Shown here: in pieces, positions 1 to 6,349 of the stretch | Numbering within the stretch: position 1 is the first letter of the stretch | Layout: every line of letters begins with the position of its first letter | Notes under the pieces: model-generated | Told to the model about the DNA's origin: nothing | The model's input: only the letters and a program-made list of their open reading frames with translations | Databases searched by the model: none | NCBI GenBank assembly: GCA_900772845.1 | Contig: CAAGSD010000031.1 | Span: forward strand, 1-58,266 | Reading direction: 5' to 3' | DNA length: 58,266 bases | Source of the DNA: Lachnospiraceae bacterium | Lineage (GTDB): Bacteria; Bacillota; Clostridia; Lachnospirales; Lachnospiraceae | Position numbers and translations under genes: made by a program

Positions 1-5
1 AATAT

Positions 6-79
6 CGCGGGGTGGAGCAGTCTGGAAGCTCGTCGGGCTCATAACCCGAAGGTCATAGGTTCAAATCCTGTCCCCGCTA
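6..79 (+). tRNA. tRNA-Met (CAT), initiator-like
   Basis: The cloverleaf folds with acceptor CGCGGGG (6-12) against CCCCGCT (72-78) and discriminator A79; CCA is not encoded. The anticodon loop reads CTCATAA. The first acceptor pair is a C-T mismatch, the hallmark of bacterial initiator tRNA. It is the first of three closely spaced tRNA genes and probably belongs to a larger cluster that starts before the window. Confidence 0.93.
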
Positions 80-110
80 CTAAGATCTGAGTGAAAATTC
101 AGATCTAAAT

Positions 111-183
<73 letters not shown>

Positions 184-208
184 TTTGTAATATCTAAAAA
201 TAATATAT

Positions 209-281
209 GGGATACTAGCTCAGTCGGTAGAGCACTTGACTTTTAATCAAGTTGTCGGGGGTTCGAATCCCCCGTGTCTCA
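209..281 (+). tRNA. tRNA-Lys (TTT), integration target
   Basis: The acceptor GGGATAC (209-215) pairs with GTGTCTC (274-280) and the anticodon loop is CTTTTAA. The last 44 nt of this gene plus 2 nt beyond are repeated exactly at 12469-12514, so a mobile element has integrated here. The gene stays intact because the att core restores its 3' end. Confidence 0.96.
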
Positions 282-283
282 TT
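238..283 (+). repeat. attL: 46-bp core within tRNA-Lys
   Basis: This 46-bp sequence runs from the anticodon arm to just past the tRNA-Lys 3' end. It is identical to 12469-12514, and identity ends abruptly on both sides. An integrase gene begins its 3' end 92 bp away. This is the expected arrangement for tyrosine-recombinase integration into a tRNA 3' end. Confidence 0.93.
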
Positions 284-321
284 CGTAGAAATGTAGTAAA
301 ATCAATAGTTTCAGAGTTTAG

Positions 322-355
322 AAAGCACCCCAGTGAATGGAGTGCTTTTCATTTT
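322..355 (+). terminator. Hairpin terminator beyond tRNA-Lys
   Basis: AAAGCAC (322-328) pairs with GTGCTTT (342-348), extended by CCA/TGG inside, followed by TTTTCATTTT. It lies just inside the element on the side of the tRNA genes and would end tRNA transcription on the plus strand. The minus strand lacks a good U tract. Confidence 0.65.
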
Positions 356-374
356 GCCTAATATCTGACTAACA

Positions 375-1586
375 TTATGCATGTTTTATCAGCAGATTCT
401 CCAGGGCTTCGGCTGCTGCCACGTCCTTTTTCTTCAGTGCATGAGCGTAGATATTCATGGTGGTACTGGTCTGCGCATGGCCCAGTCGGCTTGACACGGT
501 CTTAACGTCCACATTCTGACTGATCAGCAGTGTAGCAGAGGTATGGCGGAGATCATGCAGACGGATGTCTGGCAGCTTATCCTCATGTGTCTCATTGTAA
601 CGGTGGATAAGTTTCTTAAATGTGGCGGAGGGTGTAGATGGATACATCTGCGCTCCGTTCCACTGAATGAAAATATGATCCTCTCCAGCCCATAGGGAGC
701 CGATTGTATAACGGTAGCTGTCATATTCTGCACGGTACTCCCGGAGCAGTTCCAGGATATGTTCTGGAATGCTTATGGTGCGCACTGATGACTTGGTCTT
801 GGTGGATTTGGTCACCGCCTTGCCCTTGACTATGCTGGTACTCTTTGTGATGCTCATGGTCTTTGCTTCAAAGTCTATGTCGGACCAGAGCAGGGCAATG
901 GACTCTCCCCGGCGCAGACCGCAGAAGATTGCAATCTGGTAGAAGATGTTATACTGCAGCTTGATTTCTCCGGCTTCGGTACCGTCTGACAGGAACTGCA
1001 GGAAGGCAGCAGTCTCTTCCTCGGTAAAATACTGAATGTCCGATATGTCCCGGTGCTGCTTCGGTGGCTTCACTCTCTCACATGGGTTTGAGAGTATGAC
1101 ATTCCACTGGACAGCCGTGGACAGGATGGAAGAGATCAGAGCGTGAACACGCTTGATCGTGGTGGGAGAATAACCACCGTCCTTCCCGTCTAACCGGTGC
1201 TCACTCATTTCCTTGTAGAGCTTATTCATATGTACCGGCTGGATCTTGGAGAGCTTCAGGTGTCCAATTGCCGGGAAGATATGAGTATCCAGTAATATCT
1301 GATAGATTGATGTTGTGGTCTCATCCAGCTGCAGTGTGGCATAGTCCTGCATCCAACGTTCTGAGAACTCCAGGAAGGTGATCTTCTCACCCTGCAGGAA
1401 CATACCGGACTTTACCTTGCGCTCAAAGTCTATGACGAATGCGTCCAGGTCCTTCTGGTTCTGCTTCTCCGTCTTGTCCGGATCCGGGACCCATGTGGTA
1501 GTTTCGAGGATCTGCTTATCGTGAATGTCCCGGCCATTGCTCACCGTGATCTGGTATCCTCTTCCTCTTTTTCGAATACTTGCCAT
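375..1586 (-). CDS. Tyrosine recombinase (integrase)
   Basis: A 403-aa tyrosine recombinase that should catalyse integration and excision at the tRNA-Lys site. The N-terminus (about 1-60) looks like an AP2-like arm-binding domain, 65-165 is a SAM-like core-binding domain, and the rest is catalytic. Visible active-site residues are Arg225/226 (CGLRRGES), HDLRH at 344-348, LGH at 368-370 and Tyr380 (MNIYAH). Length and layout match Tn916/phage-type integrases of Firmicutes. The start is preceded by AAAGGATGG. The gene ends 92 bp from attL and points towards it, the usual position in tRNA-integrated elements. Confidence 0.95.
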   Translation of the reverse strand: MASIRKRGRGYQITVSNGRDIHDKQILETTTWVPDPDKTEKQNQKDLDAFVIDFERKVKSGMFLQGEKITFLEFSERWMQDYATLQLDETTTSIYQILLDTHIFPAIGHLKLSKIQPVHMNKLYKEMSEHRLDGKDGGYSPTTIKRVHALISSILSTAVQWNVILSNPCERVKPPKQHRDISDIQYFTEEETAAFLQFLSDGTEAGEIKLQYNIFYQIAIFCGLRRGESIALLWSDIDFEAKTMSITKSTSIVKGKAVTKSTKTKSSVRTISIPEHILELLREYRAEYDSYRYTIGSLWAGEDHIFIQWNGAQMYPSTPSATFKKLIHRYNETHEDKLPDIRLHDLRHTSATLLISQNVDVKTVSSRLGHAQTSTTMNIYAHALKKKDVAAAEALENLLIKHA

Positions 1587-1623
1587 ATTTTACCATCCTT
1601 TCGTAAAAAAGGGCATAAAAATG

Positions 1624-1870
1624 CCCGGAATCTATTGAGATTACCGGGGAAAGATGATAAAATACACTTGTTCAAGGTGCATTTTATCGGGTATTCCGGT
1701 AAAATCGGATCAGCTCTGGTGCTCCAACACTGGGGCTGATTTTTTATGTAATTCCATAAACGTAAAAGACCCTGTATTTCTACAGGGTCTAAATGAATAC
1801 GGTTCGCCAGTTGACTGGGAACAATGTCTTCTATACGGCCGGTAAACGGCTTTGTTTTTACGTATTCATT
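1624..1870. other. Cluster of hairpins between integrase and MazF-like gene
   Basis: At least six inverted repeats lie in about 250 bp: 1624-1648, 1656-1688 (15-bp arms with mismatches), 1709-1745 (ATCAGC/GCTGAT then T5, a plus-strand terminator), 1768-1790 (AGACCCTGT/ACAGGGTCT), and an outer stem AATGAATACG (1792-1801) / CGTATTCATT (1861-1870) enclosing two more hairpins (1802-1822; GCCG/CGGC near 1838-1851). No convincing protein is encoded. It may include the minus-strand terminator of the MazF-like gene, integrase arm sites, or a structured RNA; the function is not known. Confidence 0.55.
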
Positions 1871-1907
1871 CTACCTGTATCATATGTGTTTGTCAATAAA
1901 AATATGC

Positions 1908-2666
1908 TTAAAAATTTGTGTACTTTTTGGTAATTTCCTTGTCCAAAACATCAAGTTTTTCATTGGACAACTTAATATTACTTAGTATGTCATAATCGGT
2001 TTTGGGGTCGTATATTCTTATTTTACTAATAGTGGTAATCTGATTAACAAGAGCAATGCTACCCTGTTTCATTTTGAGGACTTCTTTTCTCATACGGTTC
2101 AAAAAATCAAGTTCTTCGGTGCATTTTTCCAAGCGATCGGAATATTCCAGCTTTTTTTCTTCGGAAAAATCATTTGCCAAGTCACCAATGAGCTTTTGGA
2201 GAAGACTCACCTCGGAAGTCAGGTGCTTTTCGGTCGCCGTAATTTTGGAACTAAGGCTTGTAAAAAGTTCATTCCCAAGGAATACACTCCCAGAATGCAG
2301 AGTATTTATATCAACTCCGGGTTTTACAGAGGTCAAAGGAACGACTGTAACGACAGGTGAGGATTTGGCATTCTCTTTTTCTGCAACAACAGCGTAGTGC
2401 AAGCCGCCCTCTTCACTGCCAACATTGAAGCCTAGATGAACTTTAATGATTTCGCCATGTCTATAGCGGCGTAAGGACATCGGCGAAAACTGAGGCTCAT
2501 ATTGCAAGAAATTAACCCAGTCTGAAATCCAGTATGATAGCTTATCGGCTTTACCTTGAAGCTTTGGATCGTCGGAATTGATTAGCATATCCAAATAAGT
2601 AGTCAAATCGGAAATAGAGTTGCTTTTATGAAAAATCAATTCTTCTTTTGTCTTTTTACGACTCAT
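1908..2666 (-). CDS. Large MazF/PemK-like protein
   Basis: A 252-aa protein whose central part, from YRHGEIIKVHLGFN through VVTVVPLTS (about 70-115), matches the MazF/PemK endoribonuclease fold. It has an approximately 65-residue N-terminal extension and a charged, probably coiled-coil C-terminal half. Usual MazF proteins are about 110 aa. MazF-family toxins cleave mRNA; activity here is inferred only. No antitoxin gene abuts it. The start has a strong GGAGGG site. A terminator hairpin (2688-2721) lies just upstream, so it is probably expressed separately from the upstream minus-strand gene or by read-through. Confidence 0.7.
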   Translation of the reverse strand: MSRKKTKEELIFHKSNSISDLTTYLDMLINSDDPKLQGKADKLSYWISDWVNFLQYEPQFSPMSLRRYRHGEIIKVHLGFNVGSEEGGLHYAVVAEKENAKSSPVVTVVPLTSVKPGVDINTLHSGSVFLGNELFTSLSSKITATEKHLTSEVSLLQKLIGDLANDFSEEKKLEYSDRLEKCTEELDFLNRMRKEVLKMKQGSIALVNQITTISKIRIYDPKTDYDILSNIKLSNEKLDVLDKEITKKYTNF

Positions 2667-2687
2667 AAGTTTCCCTCCTGAAATACA

Positions 2688-2721
2688 AAAAGAGCCTTGA
2701 AATACAATCCAAGGCTCTTTT
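2688..2721 (-). terminator. Terminator hairpin upstream of the MazF-like gene
   Basis: AAAAGAGCCTTG (2688-2699) pairs perfectly with CAAGGCTCTTTT (2710-2721). On the minus strand it is followed by more T residues and then directly by the GGAGGG ribosome site of the MazF-like gene. It would end transcription from the DUF4177-like gene, or act as a leader terminator. Confidence 0.7.
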
Positions 2722-2814
2722 GCGACCGGACACCAGTCATTCGCTAATTAGTGAAATTATATCATATGCGCAAGTCTTGTCAAGTTATTTCTAAAATTTA
2801 TATTTTTTGAAAAA

Positions 2815-2828
2815 TTGCACCGGTGCAA
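2815..2828. repeat. Palindrome TTGCACCGGTGCAA, copy 1
   Basis: A perfect 14-bp palindrome that begins 6 bp past the end of the DUF4177-like gene. The flank TTTGAAAAA before it resembles that of copy 2, so the small gene is bracketed by near-identical sequences. Further copies are at 3084-3097 and 6367-6380. Confidence 0.85.
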
Positions 2829-2833
2829 CAGCG

Positions 2834-3040
2834 TCAGAGTTTCTCGAATACCATAGTAGCCTGAATCCGGTCTCCACCGCCGAAGCCGGTGCTATTAGCG
2901 GAAGCAGTGGTAATGGTGTGCAGGCGGTATCCCTTTGCAGCCTGAGCGTTGATCACATCCTCTAGCTCCTTTAAGTTCTTGGAAGCAGTTCCGATAAGTT
3001 TCTCCTTAAGTGTCACTTGTAATACTACATACTGACTCAT
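2834..3040 (-). CDS. Small DUF4177-like protein
   Basis: A 68-aa protein starting MSQYVVLQVTLKEK. The pattern of an N-terminal beta strand, a helix with LEDVINAQAAKGYRLH, and a second strand ending TMVFEKL matches small DUF4177-like proteins of Firmicutes, whose function is unknown. The start was chosen because AAAGGGGAATCACT precedes this ATG; upstream in-frame starts run through the palindrome and lack such a site. Copies of a 14-bp palindrome flank the gene on both sides, so it may be an exchangeable cassette. Confidence 0.7.
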   Translation of the reverse strand: MSQYVVLQVTLKEKLIGTASKNLKELEDVINAQAAKGYRLHTITTASANSTGFGGGDRIQATMVFEKL

Positions 3041-3083
3041 AGTGATTCCCCTTTCTTTTGTGTGCGTAAATGTTATTTGAAAA

Positions 3084-3097
3084 TTGCACCGGTGCAA
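3084..3097. repeat. Palindrome TTGCACCGGTGCAA, copy 2
   Basis: This is an exact copy of the 14-bp palindrome, 44 bp upstream of the DUF4177-like start. It could be an operator for that gene or a recombination boundary. Confidence 0.85.
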
Positions 3098-3098
3098 C

Positions 3099-3175
3099 TA
3101 CCGAGAAATGCTCGGTAGCTCAATCCGTGTCAGATTGTCACGGGTTCAACTGGGGTACAGGGTGTACCCTAGTTA
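3099..3175. other. Three adjacent hairpins before the repressor gene end
   Basis: CTACCGAG/CTCGGTAG (about 3098-3118), CCGTG/CACGG (about 3125-3144) and GGGTACA/TGTACCC (about 3154-3171) lie in a row. The stretch contains tRNA-like strings (GGTAGCTCAA, GGGTTCAA) but does not fold as a tRNA. There is no poly-T tract on either strand. It may be an mRNA-stabilising structure between the repressor and the DUF4177-like gene. Confidence 0.45.
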
Positions 3176-3180
3176 CAGAT

Positions 3181-3648
3181 TTAATCATCAAAATAGTAAT
3201 CATGAGAATCGAAAACTTTATCAACAACGTATTTAATAAAAAAATCTATATCACTTATAAGTGCATCGTATTCCTTTTTTGTTAATCTAATTTTTTTCCC
3301 ATGTATAGATCCTGAGACAATTTGCAAAAGATAATAATCATCACGTTGTATTAATGAGTATCCATTTTGCAGCAATATAGACTGAATATCTTTGTTTCCT
3401 TTTGACTGATAGTATTCTATTCTTTCACGGTCGGTTTCACTCATAAAAGTTATATTTATGGGGTCGAATAAATATTCTACAGGTATATTCAATGCATTTG
3501 CTATTTTCTGAAGCTGTTCTATTTTAGGCTTACGTTTTCCAAGTTCATATTGTTGTATGGTACCTGGAGCAAGTCCACATTTCTCCGCTAATTGCTTTTG
3601 AGTAAGTCCACATTGTTTTCGATATCTTTGTAATTCATTTAGTGCCAT
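3181..3648 (-). CDS. XRE-family repressor (CI-like)
   Basis: A 155-aa regulator with an N-terminal helix-turn-helix (about 5-60: RKQCGLTQKQLAEKCGL...TIQQYELGKR...IANALNIPVEYLF). The C-terminal half is not an S24 peptidase, so RecA-stimulated self-cleavage is not expected. It is divergent from the small Cro-like gene, and the 148 bp between them carry long inverted repeats that are its likely operators. The start has GGAGG 9 nt upstream. By position it should hold the element in the integrated state. Confidence 0.85.
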   Translation of the reverse strand: MALNELQRYRKQCGLTQKQLAEKCGLAPGTIQQYELGKRKPKIEQLQKIANALNIPVEYLFDPINITFMSETDRERIEYYQSKGNKDIQSILLQNGYSLIQRDDYYLLQIVSGSIHGKKIRLTKKEYDALISDIDFFIKYVVDKVFDSHDYYFDD

Positions 3649-3696
3649 GCGCTAATCCTCCAGTAATTAGAATATAGCACACATAATTTTACAACG

Positions 3697-3776
3697 CAAT
3701 CAAAAGATTGTAAAAAACACTTGACACACACAAATGATTGCAATATGATAATAGCACAATCATTTGTGTGTGTCAA
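3697..3776 (+). promoter_or_regulatory. Early promoter within a long operator inverted repeat
   Basis: TTGACA (3721-3726), a 17-nt spacer and TATGAT (3744-3749) form a near-consensus plus-strand promoter for the Cro-like gene. It is embedded in a perfect inverted repeat with 20-bp arms (3721-3740 and 3757-3776; arm TTGACACACACAAATGATTG) and a 16-nt spacer. A third related site, CAATC-AAAA-GATTG, is at 3697-3710. All three share CAATC/GATTG half-sites, an arrangement like phage operators bound by CI and Cro. Confidence 0.85.
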
Positions 3777-3796
3777 TGAGAAAGGAGAATGCAGAA

Positions 3797-4006
3797 ATGA
3801 AAATGAGATTAGACACAAAAAAGATCTATCTTGCTATGGCAGAAAAAGGACTTACCGCCACGGAGATAGCCTTACAGGGAAATGTAACCCAGCAGGCTGT
3901 ATCTAATGCCCTTAACGGCAAACGTGTGGGAAAGATCAAAGTAGTACCGGCGATCTGTAAGGCCCTGGATCTGGAAGCGAAAGACATTATCATTATCGAG
4001 GACTAA
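3797..4006 (+). CDS. Cro-like XRE DNA-binding protein
   Basis: A 69-aa single-domain helix-turn-helix protein (GLTATEIALQGNVTQQAVSNALNGKRVGKIKVVPAICKALDLEAKDII). It is the first gene rightward from the switch promoter and divergent from the longer repressor, the position of Cro in lambdoid-type switches. The start at 3797 was chosen because AAAGGAG lies about 10 nt upstream; earlier in-frame codons would overlap the operator. Confidence 0.82.
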   Translation: MKMRLDTKKIYLAMAEKGLTATEIALQGNVTQQAVSNALNGKRVGKIKVVPAICKALDLEAKDIIIIED

Positions 4007-4021
4007 GGAGGACAAGGCAAT

Positions 4022-4162
4022 ATGAGCAAAGCAGAGAAAGCAAAAATCATTCTGGCAGAGCTGAACAAAGAGTACAGCATTCCGTCATACATGGAAGAGG
4101 ATGTTCTCAAAGGCATTGTTGCTGGATTGACCAGAGTTGAAAAGAAGGAGAGCCGGACATGA
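4022..4162 (+). CDS. Hypothetical 46-aa protein
   Basis: A short reading frame starting MSKAEKAKIILAELNKEY and ending TRVEKKESRT. It has a ribosome site (AAGGAGGACAAGGCAAT) and its stop overlaps the next start as ATGA, which supports translation. It is charged and mostly helical by eye. I do not recognise the family. It belongs to the early operon after the Cro-like gene. Confidence 0.6.
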   Translation: MSKAEKAKIILAELNKEYSIPSYMEEDVLKGIVAGLTRVEKKESRT

Positions 4163-4458
4163 GTGTGCAGATCGAGGAGCAGGAAACACACGTTAGTTTT
4201 CTGCGGGAAGATTCACGGGCGGTAATTTATACGTCAGATACTACCATGATGACGAGATTAAACAAGCTTGTGGAAACAGCAGGAACAGAATGGAAGAAGG
4301 AAAGAGAAACGCACTTACAGCGAACTGGGGAATTGATCGGAGTATTTTATTCCTGTCCGGTAGAGTTTATTTCATTCCGGAGCAAGAGAGTGAAGCGGAC
4401 CTATTCGGATGAACAGAAACAAAAGATTGCGGAAAGACTATTGCAGAGTCGAGTTTAA
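4159..4458 (+). CDS. Hypothetical phage-type protein, 99 aa
   Basis: A soluble protein that starts MSVQIEEQETHVSF and ends in a basic segment (RSKRVKRTYSDEQKQKIAERL), which may contact nucleic acid. It is translationally coupled to the preceding small gene through ATGA. Similar-sized proteins sit between Cro and excisionase genes in Clostridia phages, but I cannot name the family or a function. Confidence 0.6.
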   Translation: MSVQIEEQETHVSFLREDSRAVIYTSDTTMMTRLNKLVETAGTEWKKERETHLQRTGELIGVFYSCPVEFISFRSKRVKRTYSDEQKQKIAERLLQSRV

Positions 4459-4462
4459 GTTT

Positions 4463-4490
4463 TGTATTTATACAAGCTAGTATAAATACA
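4463..4490. promoter_or_regulatory. Inverted repeat before the excisionase-like gene
   Basis: TGTATTTATAC (4463-4473) and GTATAAATACA (4480-4490) form an 11-bp perfect inverted repeat with a 6-nt loop. It is AT-rich with no T tract, so it is more likely a protein-binding site than a terminator. It lies about 85 bp before the small HTH gene. Confidence 0.5.
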
Positions 4491-4575
4491 GCAATAGAAA
4501 CCGCTGTGGGGTATAAATTATCAACCCTAAAATACTGGAAACGTTTTCATATTGTAGGAAAGGAGAAATTTTAGA

Positions 4576-4767
4576 ATGGCAACAGAAAAAGCAATTCCCC
4601 GGATGGGAACCTTGAAAGAGGCAGCAGCACTGGCCGGGATCCCGTATAGCGCAATCCGTAAGATGTGCATCACCGGGAAGGTGGTTCATGTCCGGGTAGG
4701 AACCAAGTACCTTGTAAACCTGGACAAGCTGGCAGAGTATCTGGAGACCGGGGACGGAAAGGAGTAG
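4576..4767 (+). CDS. Excisionase-family HTH protein
   Basis: A 63-aa winged-helix protein of the excisionase/MerR-like type: GTLKEAAALAGIPYSAIRKMCITGKVVHVRVGTKYLVNLDKLAEYL. Such proteins bend DNA at att sites or regulate transcription. Its place in the early operon, far from the integrase, allows either role. The ribosome site is AAAGGAG. The family fold is clear, but excision activity is inferred. Confidence 0.72.
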   Translation: MATEKAIPRMGTLKEAAALAGIPYSAIRKMCITGKVVHVRVGTKYLVNLDKLAEYLETGDGKE

Positions 4768-4769
4768 GC

Positions 4770-5477
4770 ATGGACATAGGTGGAAGCATTACGCAGAAGC
4801 TCCTGTATGTCCAGCAGAATCTGAAAGCACCGAAGGGGCAATATAACAAGTTCGGTGATTATCATTACCGGAGCTGTGAGGATATTCAGGAAGCACTGAA
4901 GCCATTGCTGGCAGAAGTAAAAGCAATCCTGCTGCTGACCGATGAGATACAGCAGATCAGAGATAGGTTTTACATAAAGGCTGCTGCCGTGTTCCAGGAT
5001 ACAGAGAGCGATCAGAAGATCGTGAATATAGCTTATGCCAGGGAATGTGAGAGCCGGCCGAAGATGGACGCAGCGCAGATCACAGGATCCTGCAGCAGCT
5101 ATGCCAGGAAGTATGCGCTGAACGGTTTGTTCTGCATCGATGATGCTAAGGATCCGGATACCTTGAACAATGGAGCTGATCCGTCTGGATCCAGAGGCAG
5201 CAGTCCTCAGAACAACACGGGAGGCAGCAGGACAGGACCGACACTGGTACAGCAACAGCATATTAACACGATCCGGAAGGAAATCCAGAGGACCGGAGCC
5301 AAGGAAGCAGCGGTGTGCTACCAGTACAAGATACGGAATCTGCAGGAAATGACAATACAGCAGTTCCAGGCAGCAATGAAGATCTTCCGGCAGATGCCTG
5401 ACAAGATGACAGAAGAGAATTACCAGATGACACTGGAGGGCATAGACCAGTATGAGAACGAAATGCCGTTCCGGTAG
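4770..5477 (+). CDS. ERF-family single-strand annealing protein
   Basis: A 235-aa recombinase-type protein starting MDIGGSITQKLLYVQQNL. The ERF core is seen in KFGDYHYRSCEDIQEALKPLL, then the strand pair with YIKAAAVFQD, and AQITGSCSSYARKYALNGLFCIDD, a conserved ERF signature. The C-terminal third (after about 150) is Gln/Ser-rich and less conserved. ERF proteins anneal complementary single strands in phage recombination and replication. It follows the HTH gene by 2 nt and precedes the replication genes. Confidence 0.85.
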   Translation: MDIGGSITQKLLYVQQNLKAPKGQYNKFGDYHYRSCEDIQEALKPLLAEVKAILLLTDEIQQIRDRFYIKAAAVFQDTESDQKIVNIAYARECESRPKMDAAQITGSCSSYARKYALNGLFCIDDAKDPDTLNNGADPSGSRGSSPQNNTGGSRTGPTLVQQQHINTIRKEIQRTGAKEAAVCYQYKIRNLQEMTIQQFQAAMKIFRQMPDKMTEENYQMTLEGIDQYENEMPFR

Positions 5478-5482
5478 TACAG

Positions 5483-5529
5483 TCGTATACAATCGAATAC
5501 GAAAGATACCATCGTATACAGTCGTAAGA
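5483..5529 (+). repeat. Iteron-like octamer repeats upstream of the replication gene
   Basis: TCGTATAC (5483-5490), TCGAATAC (5493-5500), TCGTATAC (5512-5519) and a half copy TCGTAAGA (5522-5529) lie in the 75 bp between the ERF gene and the replisome organizer. They may be binding sites of that protein or part of the element's origin. This is an inference from position and repetition. Confidence 0.5.
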
Positions 5530-5552
5530 ATGAATGGAGGAAGATAGAAAGC

Positions 5553-6338
5553 ATGGCCAACAAGAGAATGTTTAGTCTGGATGTGATAGACACGGACAAG
5601 TTCATGGATATGCCATTATCAGCACAAGCTCTGTATTTTCATTTAGGACTCAGGGCAGATGATGACGGTTTTGTGGCTTCACCCAGAAAGATCATGAAAA
5701 TTGTAGATTGCAAGCAGGATGATCTGAAAGTATTAATTGCAAAGGGGTTTGTAATTCCGTTTGAAACTGGAATTATAGTAATCAGGCACTGGAAAGTACA
5801 TAACCGCATACAGTCTGACAGATACAAACCGACGAAATATGTTTCCGAACGGAGCAGATTAGAGGTTGTAAACAATGTGTACAAGTTGGATACAGAAAGT
5901 GTCCAAGATGTACTCGGAATGGAAACACAGGTTAGGTTAGGTAAGGATAGTATAGATAAGATTAGTATAAATACTATTAGCTCGGAGCCAGAAGCTGCTC
6001 CAAGCCCACAGAGCGGAATCTGTATTCCATTGAATGACAAAAGTGTCTATGATGTCCCTCTGGATAAGATCGATATCTGGAAAACTACGTACCCTGCAGT
6101 TGATGTAGAGCAGGAACTCCGGAAGATGGTGGCATGGTCCCACAGCAATCCCACGAAGCGGAAGACCAGACGGGGTGTTGACCGGTTTATAAATAGCTGG
6201 CTGGCCAGAGAGCAGGACCGGGGAGGCAGCAGGACTACAAAACAGCAGGAATCTACGCAGACGGATGAAGAGTTCTATGCACCTTATCGGGAAATGTATG
6301 CGAACATGAAGACCACCACGGACGGACCGTTCCAGTAA
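5553..6338 (+). CDS. Phage-type replisome organizer
   Basis: A 261-aa protein with the N-terminal replisome-organizer winged-helix domain (MANKRMFSLDVIDTDKFMDM, LYFHLGLRADDDGFVASPRKIMKIV, and HWKVHNRIQSDRYKPT). This domain type binds the origin in phages. A variable linker follows, then a C-terminal domain with WKTTYPAVDVEQELRKMVAWSHSNPTKRKTRRG and FINSWLAR, common at the end of such proteins. It is followed 11 nt later by the DnaC-like loader gene, the usual pairing for theta replication. Confidence 0.87.
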   Translation: MANKRMFSLDVIDTDKFMDMPLSAQALYFHLGLRADDDGFVASPRKIMKIVDCKQDDLKVLIAKGFVIPFETGIIVIRHWKVHNRIQSDRYKPTKYVSERSRLEVVNNVYKLDTESVQDVLGMETQVRLGKDSIDKISINTISSEPEAAPSPQSGICIPLNDKSVYDVPLDKIDIWKTTYPAVDVEQELRKMVAWSHSNPTKRKTRRGVDRFINSWLAREQDRGGSRTTKQQESTQTDEEFYAPYREMYANMKTTTDGPFQ

Positions 6339-6349
6339 GGAGGTAGCAG

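Noticed and set aside
3099..3175. A tRNA gene
   Set aside because: Strings resemble tRNA arms, but the acceptor and anticodon stems cannot be formed.
4686..5492. Long minus-strand frame opposite the ERF gene
   Set aside because: The plus strand encodes a recognisable ERF protein; the minus frame has no domain, ribosome site or operon context.
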